In this document: positions 56,197 to 64,000 of the stretch, one piece after another
Numbering within the stretch: the stretch's first letter is position 1
How the letters are laid out: each line of letters opens with the position of its first letter
Assembly: GCA_018242665.1 (NCBI GenBank)
Contig: JAFEBL010000032.1
Span: 1-64,000 of the forward strand
From: Nitrospira sp.
GTDB lineage: Bacteria; Nitrospirota; Nitrospiria; Nitrospirales; Nitrospiraceae
Direction: 5' to 3'
DNA: 64,000 bases
Made by a program: the position numbers and the translations under genes
Notes under the pieces: model-generated
The model's database searches: none
What the model saw: only the letters and a program-made list of their open reading frames with translations
Told to the model about the DNA's origin: nothing

Positions 56197-57657
56197 ATGG
56201 AACAGCACCTGATGACGCAGGTCGAGGATCCCGACGCGTTACCGCAACCGATCGGGGAGTACAAGCCGGTGAATTACTGGCAGGCGCATATCAACACTCT
56301 GTTCTATCAGCTGCGCGGCGAGCAGCAACGAAGTTTCTATCAGACCTTCGCCTCTGCCGATTATCGATTGGCGCATGCATTGGCGGTGGATTATTTCGAA
56401 CAGGTCGTCAAACGTGACAAGAAAGCTGGAGCACAGTCTTCTGCGTCCGCCGAGACTGCTTCCCGGCCAGCGTTGACTGTCATGGAGTGGGGCCCCGGTA
56501 ACGGCAACCTCGCGGCCTGTTTCCTCGGCCATCTACAGCGTCTGGACAAGGCCGGCCAGGTCTATCCCCGCGTGCGATATGTGCTGGTCGATTCCCATGC
56601 TCCCGCGTTGGAGGGGGCATGCACGCACCCCGATCTGGTACCGCATCTGTCCAAGGTCGAGTCCCTCTGTGCCGATGTCGAGGACATGGCCAGCATCGCC
56701 GACGGCACGGTCGACCGGATCATCTGTAATGAGATGTGGAATGAGTTGGCGACCAAGCTCATTGCGAAGAAGGGCGGGGAGTATGAAGAAGAACATCTCC
56801 GGCCGAATCTCAATGAGCATAAGGCGGCCGCGATTGCCGACTGGTCCGGATTCGTCCGTGCCTTCGACGCCAAGGACGTCGAAAAACTGAAACAGTTCCC
56901 GCCGTTTCTGGATGATCTGATCTGGGAGCGTGAGTATCACAAGGTAGACTGGAAAGATGTTCCGTATCGAAAGACGATCATCGAATTCATGAAGGCGATC
57001 GACGACGAGGTGTTGGTGCCGGTGAATCTCGGTGCCTGTGCCTCAATCAAGGAAGCCAAACGGGTGCTGGCGCCGGATGCCGTGGGGTTCAGCAGTTTCG
57101 ATGCCGGGACGGCGGATATGCAGGTGCTCAACGATCCCGAGAAGCCTTGTTATGGCCAGTTCGGCGGGCAATACAGTTTTATGGTGAACCTGGCCCTGAT
57201 CCAAGCGGTCGCCAAGCACCTGGGTATTGCGGCGACCACCGTGGAAACACAACGGGAATTCGTGGGAAGCCGGCTCGGGACGAACGTCATGACGCTGATG
57301 GATGTGCTGGCCTGCCATCCGATGGTCGGCTCAAAGGTTCCGGCCTGGGAGTTGGATCGCCTGACCGTGCAGACCATTCGCACGTTGAATGACATCTATG
57401 AAAGCCCGTATCAGCGCAAGATCGATTTCCCGCTCCGTCACGAAATGCCCGCGGAGGAGCGTGAATCAGCGCAGGGCATCCTGCTTTCCCTGAAGCCAAA
57501 CGGCATCCCGGATACCATTGCCTATGTCACCGAAGAGGAATTGAATCAGGCGCAAGCTGAATTAGAGACCTTGGGGTATGAGCGTGAGGCGGTGATGATG
57601 GCCCTTGGCGCGCCGCCAAGTCCCGTCGAGTACTACCATTTCGCATTTCGACCCTAG
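56197..57657 (+). CDS. Class I SAM-dependent methyltransferase (MidA/PF02636-like)
   Basis: A 486-residue cytoplasmic protein. The SAM-binding glycine motif is MEWGPGNGNLAACFLGHL near residue 95, followed by an acidic end of strand 2 (YVLVDSHAPALEGA) and motif IV-like DRIICNEMWNELATKL. This order resembles the SAM-dependent MidA family (in mitochondria NDUFAF7 dimethylates an arginine of complex I), but the match is partial. The C-terminal half (about 330-486) is unknown: GQYSFMVNLALIQAVAKHLG, then a segment with many acidic residues. GGGGGGCAG precedes the ATG. The substrate cannot be told from context. Confidence 0.72.
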   Translation: MEQHLMTQVEDPDALPQPIGEYKPVNYWQAHINTLFYQLRGEQQRSFYQTFASADYRLAHALAVDYFEQVVKRDKKAGAQSSASAETASRPALTVMEWGPGNGNLAACFLGHLQRLDKAGQVYPRVRYVLVDSHAPALEGACTHPDLVPHLSKVESLCADVEDMASIADGTVDRIICNEMWNELATKLIAKKGGEYEEEHLRPNLNEHKAAAIADWSGFVRAFDAKDVEKLKQFPPFLDDLIWEREYHKVDWKDVPYRKTIIEFMKAIDDEVLVPVNLGACASIKEAKRVLAPDAVGFSSFDAGTADMQVLNDPEKPCYGQFGGQYSFMVNLALIQAVAKHLGIAATTVETQREFVGSRLGTNVMTLMDVLACHPMVGSKVPAWELDRLTVQTIRTLNDIYESPYQRKIDFPLRHEMPAEERESAQGILLSLKPNGIPDTIAYVTEEELNQAQAELETLGYEREAVMMALGAPPSPVEYYHFAFRP

Positions 57658-57715
57658 CGAGCGGTGAATGTTCCCGGCTGCATGCCGCGCGGAAGATGGC
57701 CGCAGGAGAAAGAGC

Positions 57716-57744
57716 TTGACTAATTAAAGTCGATTCTATAGCCT
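57716..57744 (+). promoter_or_regulatory. Candidate sigma70-type promoter for tatA
   Basis: TTGACT (57716-57721), 17-bp spacer, TAGCCT (57739-57744); TATAGC with a 15-bp spacer overlaps it. The leader to the tatA ATG would be about 180 nt. Confidence 0.45.
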
Positions 57745-57928
57745 TTCCCGCGATTTCCGAGAGAAGACCTGTCTTTTCCCAGGCATCTTGAGTATGCAGA
57801 GGAGGACGGGGCTTGCAGGCACGATCATCATCAGACGACGTCCTTCACGAGACGGCAGTGTCCTCGCCGGGGCGTGACTCTGCGTCGTGCGAATAGTCGC
57901 ACAGCTGTAACAAGGAGCACACAGTACC

Positions 57929-58213
57929 ATGTTTGGTTCGTTCGGCTGGATGGAGCTGCTGCTGATTCTTATCATTGTCCTGATCATCTTCGGAGCCGGG
58001 AAAATTCCCCAGCTTGGTGAGGGATTAGGCAAGGCCATCAAAGGGTTCAAGAAGTCGGTTCACGAAGCGGATGCCATCGATGTGACGGCGACCGAGGCGG
58101 AACCAGCTGCGGCTCCACCCACGGCACAGATCCAGCAACCAGGACAGCCGGCCACGCCGCCGCCTGCGCAGCAGGCCGCCGCGGCTCCACCGCCACGGAC
58201 GACGCAGGGATAA
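57929..58213 (+). CDS. tatA: Twin-arginine translocase subunit TatA/E
   Basis: TatA oligomers form the protein-conducting part of the Tat pathway for folded proteins. The 94-residue product has a single N-terminal helix ([23 protein letters not shown]), the hinge [20 protein letters not shown] and an amphipathic helix, followed by a long Pro/Ala/Gln-rich tail (about residues 55-94) rather than the usual charged one. AAGGAG lies upstream. A second TatA-type gene follows after 93 bp; no tatC is nearby. Confidence 0.94.
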   Translation: MFGSFGWMELLLILIIVLIIFGAGKIPQLGEGLGKAIKGFKKSVHEADAIDVTATEAEPAAAPPTAQIQQPGQPATPPPAQQAAAAPPPRTTQG

Positions 58214-58306
58214 CCTGCGAGGCTGAGGACACAGACCGCATGACGGCATTGGTGTGTAGCAGCGACGCCGCCCGGTCTTTACCACAACCCCCTCAGTAGG
58301 AACACC

Positions 58307-58606
58307 ATGTTCGGTCTTGGCGCTGGAGAAATTCTCATCATCCTGGTCATTGCGTTCCTGTTGTTCGGGCCCAAGCAATTGCCCGAAATCGGGCGCCAAG
58401 TGGGCAAGGCTGTCAAGGGATTCAAGGAGACGGCGGATGACCTGAAGAAGACAGTTGAGCCTGAGCTCAACATGATTCAACAGGAAATGAAGATGGTGGA
58501 GCAGGATTTCGAATCGTCGATGAAGGAAGCGGAAGAACAGATTAACCATGCAACATCGGGCGTAGAGCACGGGGCAGAGGAATCAGGTTTGCCCAAGCAG
58601 GCCTAA
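58307..58606 (+). CDS. Second TatA/TatB-type translocase subunit
   Basis: A 99-residue TatA/B-family protein: helix GAGEILIILVIAFLLFGPKQLPEIGRQVGKAVKGFKETADDL with the conserved polar Glu8 and FGPKQLP hinge, then a longer charged coiled-coil-like helix (about 45-85). The Glu8 and long acidic tail lean toward TatB, while FGPKQLPEIGR is shared with TatA/E; the two cannot be separated reliably by eye. It probably pairs with the TatA at 57929 and a TatC encoded elsewhere. Confidence 0.9.
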   Translation: MFGLGAGEILIILVIAFLLFGPKQLPEIGRQVGKAVKGFKETADDLKKTVEPELNMIQQEMKMVEQDFESSMKEAEEQINHATSGVEHGAEESGLPKQA

Positions 58607-58858
58607 TACCATTTTATACTCGCTCTACGGTTGTGAAGGGAGGTGACCACAGCGACAGTACAAGACCGGACGGTGTGTGGGGTTCGCTTCGGGACTGAAG
58701 CGACGTCGTAGCTGGATGGTGGGCACCATTCGGGTTCGGCAGACGAATCCCCGCATGCGCGAGTTGGCTTTGTAATGCAATAGCGGTTGGATGTAGACGC
58801 GGCACCCGGAGTGAATGGGTACACGAAGGGTTGCCATCCAATTCACAGGAGGAACGCT

Positions 58859-60547
58859 ATGAACAGCATCCATGGACGGACCAGATGGGGCCGGTTGGCC
58901 GCCATCTTCGGCGCTGCAGCAGTAACGGCTTTGCAGTGTCTGTCACTCCCGGCCTTTGCCGGATTCGAACTTCCCCCGGGCGAACGTATCACCAATCTCC
59001 CTGCCATCCCTCGCAACATGCCACAGAAAGAAGCGTACGAACTGTACGATCCGGTCATCGGACGGAACTTCGACATCAAGAATCTCTGGATGCGCGCCGA
59101 TCTGCGTGTGCGCCCGGAAATGCGGAACAATGCCTGCTTCGGCTTGGCTCAGGGGGCGGGCGGGACGTGTAACTCGTTCGGAACCAGAGGGGCCAATCCA
59201 ACTGGCGGCAATAAGGGCAACGACATGTTCGTGCAGCAGTGGATGCGTTTGGGCATCGGGTACGATCTGTCGCCGGACGTGAATTTCTACGTGGAAATCA
59301 TCGACAGCGCAAACTGGGGGAGCAACGGCACCGCGGTCAATGCCGGCAACGGTGGCGACCCTCTGACTCAAAACGGCGGCGTTGCTGCTGGTTCAGGAAA
59401 CGGTGGCCGCTTGGGCGTCCGTGCAGCCTATATGTTGGTCCGCAATCTGGCCGACATTCAGGGGTTGAGCATGAAGGTCGGTCGTCAATATGTCGTGTTT
59501 GGCAATCACTCCCTCTTCGGTCACTTCGACTGGGCGAACACCGGCTATTCACATGACGGTGTGATGTTCGCCTACCAGACTAAGAGCTGGGACAGCTATT
59601 TCGGCTGGTTCCGCAATTCGGAGAGCGATCTCGGTCAAGCGGCGCCAGGTGGAAGTGCAGCGCCCAACGTCGCGGGTGGATCGGCAACTGTTGGCGGCGC
59701 CACCAATTTAGTGGGTGGGGATGCCAATCGCGATGCCGACATGTTCATTTTCTACAACCAGCTCAAGATGGTTCCTGGCATGGTCATCGAGCCGTTCTAT
59801 GTCTATTACAAAAATAACTACAGTTCTTCGGACAACGTGGCCCAGGGGTTGGGCACCGCGAAGCACTCCAATCAGACCCGTCATATGATCGGAAACCGGG
59901 TCGAGGTGCGCAAGGGCGGGTTCGACTTCTCGAACGAAATCGCCTGGCAGTTTGGCCAAATGGGTCAAATTGGCGCATGTACTGGTGAACAAAAGTGTAT
60001 TCACATCAATGCCTGGGCGACGAGAAACTGGATCGGCTATACGTTCTATGACACGGCCTGGAAGACGCGTCTGGCGTTCAACCTCGATTACGCATCTGGC
60101 GACAGCCGGAACAATTGCACAAACGGTGCAAACACCGGTTGTAAGACTGCGAACACCTTTGAAAACTTCTTCCCGACGAACCACATCCACATGGGATACA
60201 TGGACGTGCAAGCGTGGAAGAACATGCTGTCCCCTTCCGTCAACTTGCAGGCCCGGCCTTCGGCGCGTGACCATATCGAATTGTGGTACACGAATCTGAA
60301 TCTGGCCAACTCCAAGGACTGCTGGTATCGGGCGTCGCAAGGTTGTTACGTCTTCTCGAATAACGCGAACACGAAGACGCACATCGGCGACGAAATCGAC
60401 GTGGCCTATACCCGGATGTTCGCCGACGGCAAGGTGGCCTTGCAAGCTGCGTATGGCACCATTTTCGCTGGTGGCTATTTGACCAGCACCTTGAACCAGA
60501 CGCAGAATCAGCACTGGGCCTATATGTCCTTGTGGATGAACTTCTAG
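58859..60547 (+). CDS. Outer-membrane porin, alginate-export-like family
   Basis: A 562-residue exported beta-barrel protein. ATG 58859 follows ACAGGAGG, and a signal peptide ends near PAFAGF (about residue 33). The barrel part shows alternating strands with a typical porin character (FVQQWMRLGIGYDLSPDVNFYVEIID, MKVGRQYVVFGNHSLFGHFDWANTGYSHDGVMFAYQTKSWDSYFGWF) and a C-terminal aromatic end WAYMSLWMNF. It most resembles the Alginate_exp (PF13372) family, common in Nitrospira, where the substrate is unknown. Four close Cys pairs lie in probable surface loops. The 252 bp upstream hold no gene. Confidence 0.87.
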   Translation: MNSIHGRTRWGRLAAIFGAAAVTALQCLSLPAFAGFELPPGERITNLPAIPRNMPQKEAYELYDPVIGRNFDIKNLWMRADLRVRPEMRNNACFGLAQGAGGTCNSFGTRGANPTGGNKGNDMFVQQWMRLGIGYDLSPDVNFYVEIIDSANWGSNGTAVNAGNGGDPLTQNGGVAAGSGNGGRLGVRAAYMLVRNLADIQGLSMKVGRQYVVFGNHSLFGHFDWANTGYSHDGVMFAYQTKSWDSYFGWFRNSESDLGQAAPGGSAAPNVAGGSATVGGATNLVGGDANRDADMFIFYNQLKMVPGMVIEPFYVYYKNNYSSSDNVAQGLGTAKHSNQTRHMIGNRVEVRKGGFDFSNEIAWQFGQMGQIGACTGEQKCIHINAWATRNWIGYTFYDTAWKTRLAFNLDYASGDSRNNCTNGANTGCKTANTFENFFPTNHIHMGYMDVQAWKNMLSPSVNLQARPSARDHIELWYTNLNLANSKDCWYRASQGCYVFSNNANTKTHIGDEIDVAYTRMFADGKVALQAAYGTIFAGGYLTSTLNQTQNQHWAYMSLWMNF

Positions 60548-60611
60548 GAATAGCGGTCAGCTGACGGCGTTCTTGCTCAATGCTGATAGCTTTCATCAAA
60601 GGAGACACGCA

Positions 60612-61040
60612 ATGAAGAAACTCATGTTCGTCACGCTGGGCGTCGCAGCGTTGGCGATCGGCAGCCAGCCGGTCACCGCGCAAGCTCAGGTCGCGGATGC
60701 GATTCAAGCAGTGAATGATGCCATCGTGGAGTTGACCGATGCGCCGGGGCTCGGCAAGCGGACAACCGTCGATTTGGCGAAGCGGTGGGGATCTGACCGG
60801 ACCGTCATCGACAGCGCCACGGCGAAATTGCAGGACGGGCTCAGCAAGGCTCAGTCCGGTGGAGCGGGAGCCGATGCCATGCGCCAGTTGAAGATGGCGG
60901 TGGAGTACGGCAAGGCTCGTTTGCATAAGGAAGCCCGGTTGTCTGCGCAGGGCGCGCTGCGTTACCTGTGCGTGGCCAATCAAGATCAAGGGCCTGGGTG
61001 TGACACGGTGCCGAAGTTTGGAAGCTACACCGCGCCCTAG
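60612..61040 (+). CDS. Small exported partner protein of the porin
   Basis: A 142-residue protein starting with a strong AAAGGAG site. Signal peptide MKKLMFVTLGVAALAIGSQPVTAQA (about 1-25). The mature part is mostly helical: VADAIQAVNDAIVELTDAPG, STAKLQDGLSKAQSGGAGADAMRQLKMAVEYGKARLHKEARL, with Cys in YLCVANQDQGPGC near the end. It shares an operon with the porin (64-bp gap) and a perfect terminator closes the pair. Function unknown; periplasmic location and a role with the porin are inferred. Confidence 0.85.
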   Translation: MKKLMFVTLGVAALAIGSQPVTAQAQVADAIQAVNDAIVELTDAPGLGKRTTVDLAKRWGSDRTVIDSATAKLQDGLSKAQSGGAGADAMRQLKMAVEYGKARLHKEARLSAQGALRYLCVANQDQGPGCDTVPKFGSYTAP

Positions 61041-61099
61041 CTGAAGTCGTGACTCTCATGCGAGGCGAGAGGGAGACCCCCTGCCTGTCTCGATGAATG

Positions 61100-61137
61100 A
61101 ACCCCCGCCGGGTGATCCCCGGCGGGGGTTCTGTTTT
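61100..61137 (+). terminator. Rho-independent terminator of the porin operon
   Basis: Perfect 13-bp stem AACCCCCGCCGGG with CCCGGCGGGGGTT around a 5-nt loop, followed by CTGTTTT, 59 nt after the stop. Confidence 0.88.
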
Positions 61138-61196
61138 GGCCTGCTGAGTCATGCATCACAGGCTGGTTGTTCGGCAGGAATCTGGGTGGTTGCAGC

Positions 61197-61226
61197 TTGC
61201 CCGAGGTTCATCAGGCGCCGTATACT
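61197..61226 (+). promoter_or_regulatory. Sigma70-type promoter for recQ
   Basis: TTGCCC (61197-61202), 18-bp spacer, TATACT (61221-61226). A start of transcription near 61233 would exclude the upstream ATG at 61151 and supports the GTG at 61274 for recQ. Confidence 0.55.
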
Positions 61227-61273
61227 CCGTTCACCTGCTATGTCTTGTACTGCGTCCCCTCCGAGTCCTCACC

Positions 61274-63136
61274 GTGGATGATCTGACCAGGCAGCTCGCT
61301 CAACAATTCGGGTTCTCCGCATTCCGCCAAGGCCAGCGTGACGTGATCGATGCGGTCTTGTCCCGGCGCGATGCCATGGCCGTCATGCCCACCGGCCAGG
61401 GGAAGTCACTCTGCTATCAGCTGCCGGCCACGATTCTGCCGGGCCTCACGCTGGTCATTTCCCCGTTGATCGCCCTGATGCAGGATCAGGTGAACGCGTT
61501 GAATGCCCGCAATATTCCCGCGGCGGCCTTCCACTCAGGACTCTCCGAGCAGGAGCGGGATCGAGTGGTGCTCCACCTCAAGTTGCGGCGGCTGCGGTTG
61601 CTCTACCTGGCTCCTGAGCGGATGCAGCATGAGCGATTCCTTCGCCTGTTGCGATCCTTGTGGGTGTCGCTGCTGGTCGTGGACGAAGCCCATTGCATCT
61701 CTCAGTGGGGACATGATTTCCGACCGGACTATTTGAACATCGGTCGCCTGCGGCGGGAGCTCGAAAATCCTCCCTGTCTGGCCTTGACGGCCACCGCCAC
61801 GGCCAGGGTGCAGGCGGATCTGTGCGAACGACTCTCACTCCAAGACCCGCTTCGATTGGTCACGGGGTTTCGCCGGCCGAATCTTGCCCTGTCGGTTCGT
61901 CCGTGCCGTTCGCGCCAGGAGAAACTGGCTCAATTGGAGCGCGTGGTGCGCGAGTACCCCACAGGGACGCTGCTTATCTATTGCGCCACGCGACGTGCGG
62001 TGGAGGATGTGGCGACCTGCCTGGGACGTTCCAATTCATCCGTCGGGTACTACCATGCGGGGTTGTCGGATGACGAGCGACGGTCGGTTCATGAGGAGTT
62101 TCGCGCAGGGACGATCCGGATATTGGCGGCCACCAACGCGTTCGGTATGGGGATTGATAAGGCCGATGTCAGACTGGTCGTCCATTTTGATATTCCCGGG
62201 AGCCTGGAGGCGTACTACCAGGAGGTCGGACGGGCCGGGCGTGACGGCCAACCGGCTGCCTGCCTGTTGTTGTTCCACGAGCGGGATGTGGCCACGCAGG
62301 AGTATTTCATTCAGCAAGCTTCGAAAGAAGCCGGCAATTCAGCGCGTGCGGAACGCATGAAAACCTTGCTGCAAGATTTGCTCGACTATGTGTCGGTTCA
62401 AACCTGCCGCCAGCTGGCCATATTGGACTATTTCAGCGATGAGGCGGAACGGGCGCTGGGGCCATGCGGGCTCTGCGATCGTTGTCAGACACCGCGACCA
62501 TTGCCCGCGGACGTCGTCCATGACGAGGCGGCCTGTGCAAAGGCGGTCCTCGCGGCCGTATCTTGGTGCGAGGGGCGATTCGGGGTGACACGCATCGTCG
62601 AGATGCTGCGGGGAAGCCGTTCGAAAGGCCTGATCGCCTATGGGGCTGACGGTTGTCCGGGATATGGAATGTATCAGACCTGGACGAAGACGGCGCTGAC
62701 TCGTCTTGTGAAAACCTTGATCGAGTCCGGCCATCTTCAGGTGGAGGGCCTGGACTATCCCACTCTTGATCTGACTCGACGCGGGCAGGAAGCGCTGAAG
62801 GACCTCAGCCCGATGAACATACAGCAGGCGGTCGAGCCATCGGCCGCGTTGTCCCAAAAGTCCTCGGTCAGCGGCCGGGACCGCTCCCTGGCTACATCAC
62901 TTGCCTCGTCGGTCGATCCACAGCTGTTTGAACGACTCCGTCAGTTGCGGAAAGAACTGGCGGAGGAGGAAGGGGTGGCGCCCTTTGTCATTTTCCACGA
63001 CAAGACGCTTCGCACCATCGCGGGACACAAACCCATGACGCTCAGTGCCTTGCGGGACATATCTGGAATCGGCGAAGTCAAAGTGGAGCGATATGGCCGC
63101 CGAGTGTTGAACGTGGTGAACCCTGAGCCGGGGTAG
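61274..63136 (+). CDS. recQ: ATP-dependent DNA helicase RecQ
   Basis: RecQ is a 3'-5' helicase in recombination and replication-fork repair. From GTG 61274 it has 620 residues beginning MDDLTRQLAQQFGFSAFRQGQ. Helicase motifs: MPTGQGKSLCYQLPA (I), DEAHCISQWGHDFRPDY (II), ALTATATARV (III), FRRPNLAL (IV), and ATNAFGMGIDKADVRLVVHFDIPGS plus YYQEVGRAGRDGQPA (V-VI). RQC zinc cysteines include CRQL and CGLCDRC; a C-terminal HRDC domain (about residues 550-615) is present. The upstream in-frame ATG 61151 would lie before the promoter and is rejected. Confidence 0.94.
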   Translation: MDDLTRQLAQQFGFSAFRQGQRDVIDAVLSRRDAMAVMPTGQGKSLCYQLPATILPGLTLVISPLIALMQDQVNALNARNIPAAAFHSGLSEQERDRVVLHLKLRRLRLLYLAPERMQHERFLRLLRSLWVSLLVVDEAHCISQWGHDFRPDYLNIGRLRRELENPPCLALTATATARVQADLCERLSLQDPLRLVTGFRRPNLALSVRPCRSRQEKLAQLERVVREYPTGTLLIYCATRRAVEDVATCLGRSNSSVGYYHAGLSDDERRSVHEEFRAGTIRILAATNAFGMGIDKADVRLVVHFDIPGSLEAYYQEVGRAGRDGQPAACLLLFHERDVATQEYFIQQASKEAGNSARAERMKTLLQDLLDYVSVQTCRQLAILDYFSDEAERALGPCGLCDRCQTPRPLPADVVHDEAACAKAVLAAVSWCEGRFGVTRIVEMLRGSRSKGLIAYGADGCPGYGMYQTWTKTALTRLVKTLIESGHLQVEGLDYPTLDLTRRGQEALKDLSPMNIQQAVEPSAALSQKSSVSGRDRSLATSLASSVDPQLFERLRQLRKELAEEEGVAPFVIFHDKTLRTIAGHKPMTLSALRDISGIGEVKVERYGRRVLNVVNPEPG

Positions 63137-63176
63137 GACGGTCTTACTTCCGCCTCCCTGGTCACGTCCTTCAGCG

Positions 63177-63797
63177 TTAGGCTTTCAGCCCCCCCGCCCT
63201 GCGAAACTGTTCCTGCAATTCCACATACGTCGTCGTCACGGGAAATTGCGGGAATTCCTTCGGCAGATGGGCCGGCGGACGGAAGAAGAACCCGGCATGG
63301 GCCTCTCCCAACATGGCCGTGTCGTTGTAGGCGTCTCCTGCCGCCATCACGTGAAAATTCAAATTTTTCAGCGCGGCGACGGCGTGTTTCTTCTGGTTGG
63401 GCTGGCGGAGTTTGTAGCTGACAATGCGGCCGTTCGGGCCAATCTCCAGTTGATTGCAGAATATCGTGGGAAAGCCCAGTTGCCGCATCAACGGGAGGGC
63501 AAATTCATAGAATGTGTCGGACAGGATGATGACTTGAGCCCGTTCACGCAGCCAGGCGATGAAATCGGCGGCCCCTTCCATCGGACCCATGGCGTCGATC
63601 ACGGACTGAATATCGGCAAGGGTGAATCCGTGCTGATCCAGAATGTTCAACCGGCGCGTCATCAATGCATCATAGTCCGGCATTTCGCGTGTGGTGATCT
63701 TGAGTTCCTCGATGCCGGTCTTGATGGCAAAGTTGACCCAGATTTCCGGAACGAGCACGCCCTCAAGGTCCAGACACACAATGACGGGATTCTGCAT
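63177..63797 (-). CDS. thrH: Phosphoserine phosphatase / homoserine phosphotransferase ThrH
   Basis: A 206-residue HAD enzyme that follows Pseudomonas ThrH closely from memory: VIVCLDLEGVLVPEIWVNFA with Asp10 and Glu12, PDYDALMTRRLNILD, VIILSDTFYEFALPLMRQLGFPTIFC, and AAGDAYNDTAMLGEAHAG. ThrH can dephosphorylate phosphoserine and pass the phosphate to homoserine. The start is ATG 63797, with the run GGGAGGAGGGGGA just upstream as ribosome-binding site; the TTG at 63812 reads this site as Gly codons and is rejected. It converges with recQ. Confidence 0.93.
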   Translation of the reverse strand: MQNPVIVCLDLEGVLVPEIWVNFAIKTGIEELKITTREMPDYDALMTRRLNILDQHGFTLADIQSVIDAMGPMEGAADFIAWLRERAQVIILSDTFYEFALPLMRQLGFPTIFCNQLEIGPNGRIVSYKLRQPNQKKHAVAALKNLNFHVMAAGDAYNDTAMLGEAHAGFFFRPPAHLPKEFPQFPVTTTYVELQEQFRRAGGLKA

Positions 63798-63888
63798 TCC
63801 CCCTCCTCCCAAAAATTAAGATGTTGAGTGTTTCAAGCGGTCACGAGCGATTCCATGAGCATGCGTCACGCATTCCGGCGTGCTCTCG

Positions 63889-64000
63889 CTATGTGGCACT
63901 GTTGCGTCGGGCGCTTTCTTGACTGAGGTAGCGTCCAATCTTCTCGATGGCCTTCTCGAACAATTCTGTGCCGGCCCATCGGCTCTCCTGCTCGGCTTGA
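63889..64000 (-). CDS. 3' end of an unidentified minus-strand gene (partial)
   Basis: The minus strand reads open from the window edge for 36 codons and stops with TAG at 63891-63889. The encoded end includes SRWAGTELFEKAIEKIGRYLSQESARRNSAT, an amphipathic, charged pattern of real coding character. It is too short to identify. Whether it is co-transcribed with thrH (gap 91 bp) is unknown. Confidence 0.45.
   Translation of the reverse strand, partial: QAEQESRWAGTELFEKAIEKIGRYLSQESARRNSAT

Noticed and set aside
61151-61273. N-terminal extension of recQ to the ATG at 61151
   Set aside because: That ATG lies between the terminator and the recQ promoter, and the extra 41 residues do not match RecQ.
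1-64000. CRISPR arrays, insertion sequences, prophage genes
   Set aside because: No regularly spaced repeats, transposase or integrase motifs, or phage genes were seen on either strand.

Overview
The window looks like chromosomal core DNA of a GC-rich Gram-negative bacterium, most likely Nitrospira or a close relative (phylum Nitrospirota). The assignment is inferred from the gene mix: a citramalate synthase, an alaC-hom-thrC-lysC operon, a ThrH-type phosphotransferase, an alginate-export-type porin with a small secreted partner, a large type IV pilus minor-pilin/PilY1 locus, and SPOUT, Tat and lipid-linked sugar genes. No database search was possible. I see no insertion sequence, integrase, phage gene, CRISPR array or rRNA; codon use and gene packing look uniform. 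One tRNA, tRNA-Pro(GGG), is present.

Layout. 1-8.1 kb: translation and RNA-turnover operon infB-ylxP(DUF503)-rbfA-truB-rpsO, a strong hairpin, then pnp and an M16 protease. 8.1-9.8 kb: two small exported proteins of unknown function behind a good sigma70-type promoter with a 200-nt leader, closed by a strong terminator. 9.8-15.8 kb (minus strand): pdxJ, nnrDE, tsaE, a LapA-like membrane protein and mutS. 16-24 kb: alaC-hom-thrC-phosphomutase-like (candidate homoserine kinase)-lysC, then cimA, making aspartate-family and isoleucine precursors. 24-28.7 kb: HU/IHF subunit, MerR regulator, tRNA-Pro, surE, DedA protein, cysS and rlmB.

28.7-44.3 kb: pilus region. A stand-alone LuxR-type HTH protein faces the prepilin peptidase gene. 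Two successive minor-pilin sets (FimT/PilV/PilW/PilX) are separated by a PilB-type ATPase, and the second set ends with a small exported protein, a 1460-residue PilY1 and a lipoprotein with Ig/cadherin-like repeats. Major pilin, PilC, PilQ, PilMNOP and PilT are not in the window. 44.4-46.9 kb: phoH-ybeY-ftsY. 47-52.3 kb: a tandem-receiver protein, then a coupled M1-like peptidase / beta-propeller / PAP2 phosphatase trio. 52.3-55.2 kb (minus strand): a GT2, LAB_N and GT39 trio that looks like a minimal lipid-carrier sugar-transfer system. 55.4-58.6 kb: an exported protein, a SAM methyltransferase and two TatA-type genes without tatC. 58.8-61.1 kb: outer-membrane porin and its small partner with a perfect terminator. 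61.2-64 kb: recQ, thrH (minus strand) and the 3' end of an unidentified minus-strand gene.

The most interesting items are: (1) threonine synthesis apparently without classical ThrB, with two non-homologous candidates (the TIGR02535-like protein in the operon, and ThrH); (2) the duplicated minor-pilin cassette with an oversized PilX; (3) the GT2-LAB_N-GT39 trio; (4) the M1-like peptidase with a non-canonical active site, coupled to a propeller and a lipid phosphatase; (5) the porin with four close cysteine pairs; (6) the pair of unknown exported proteins behind a long leader.
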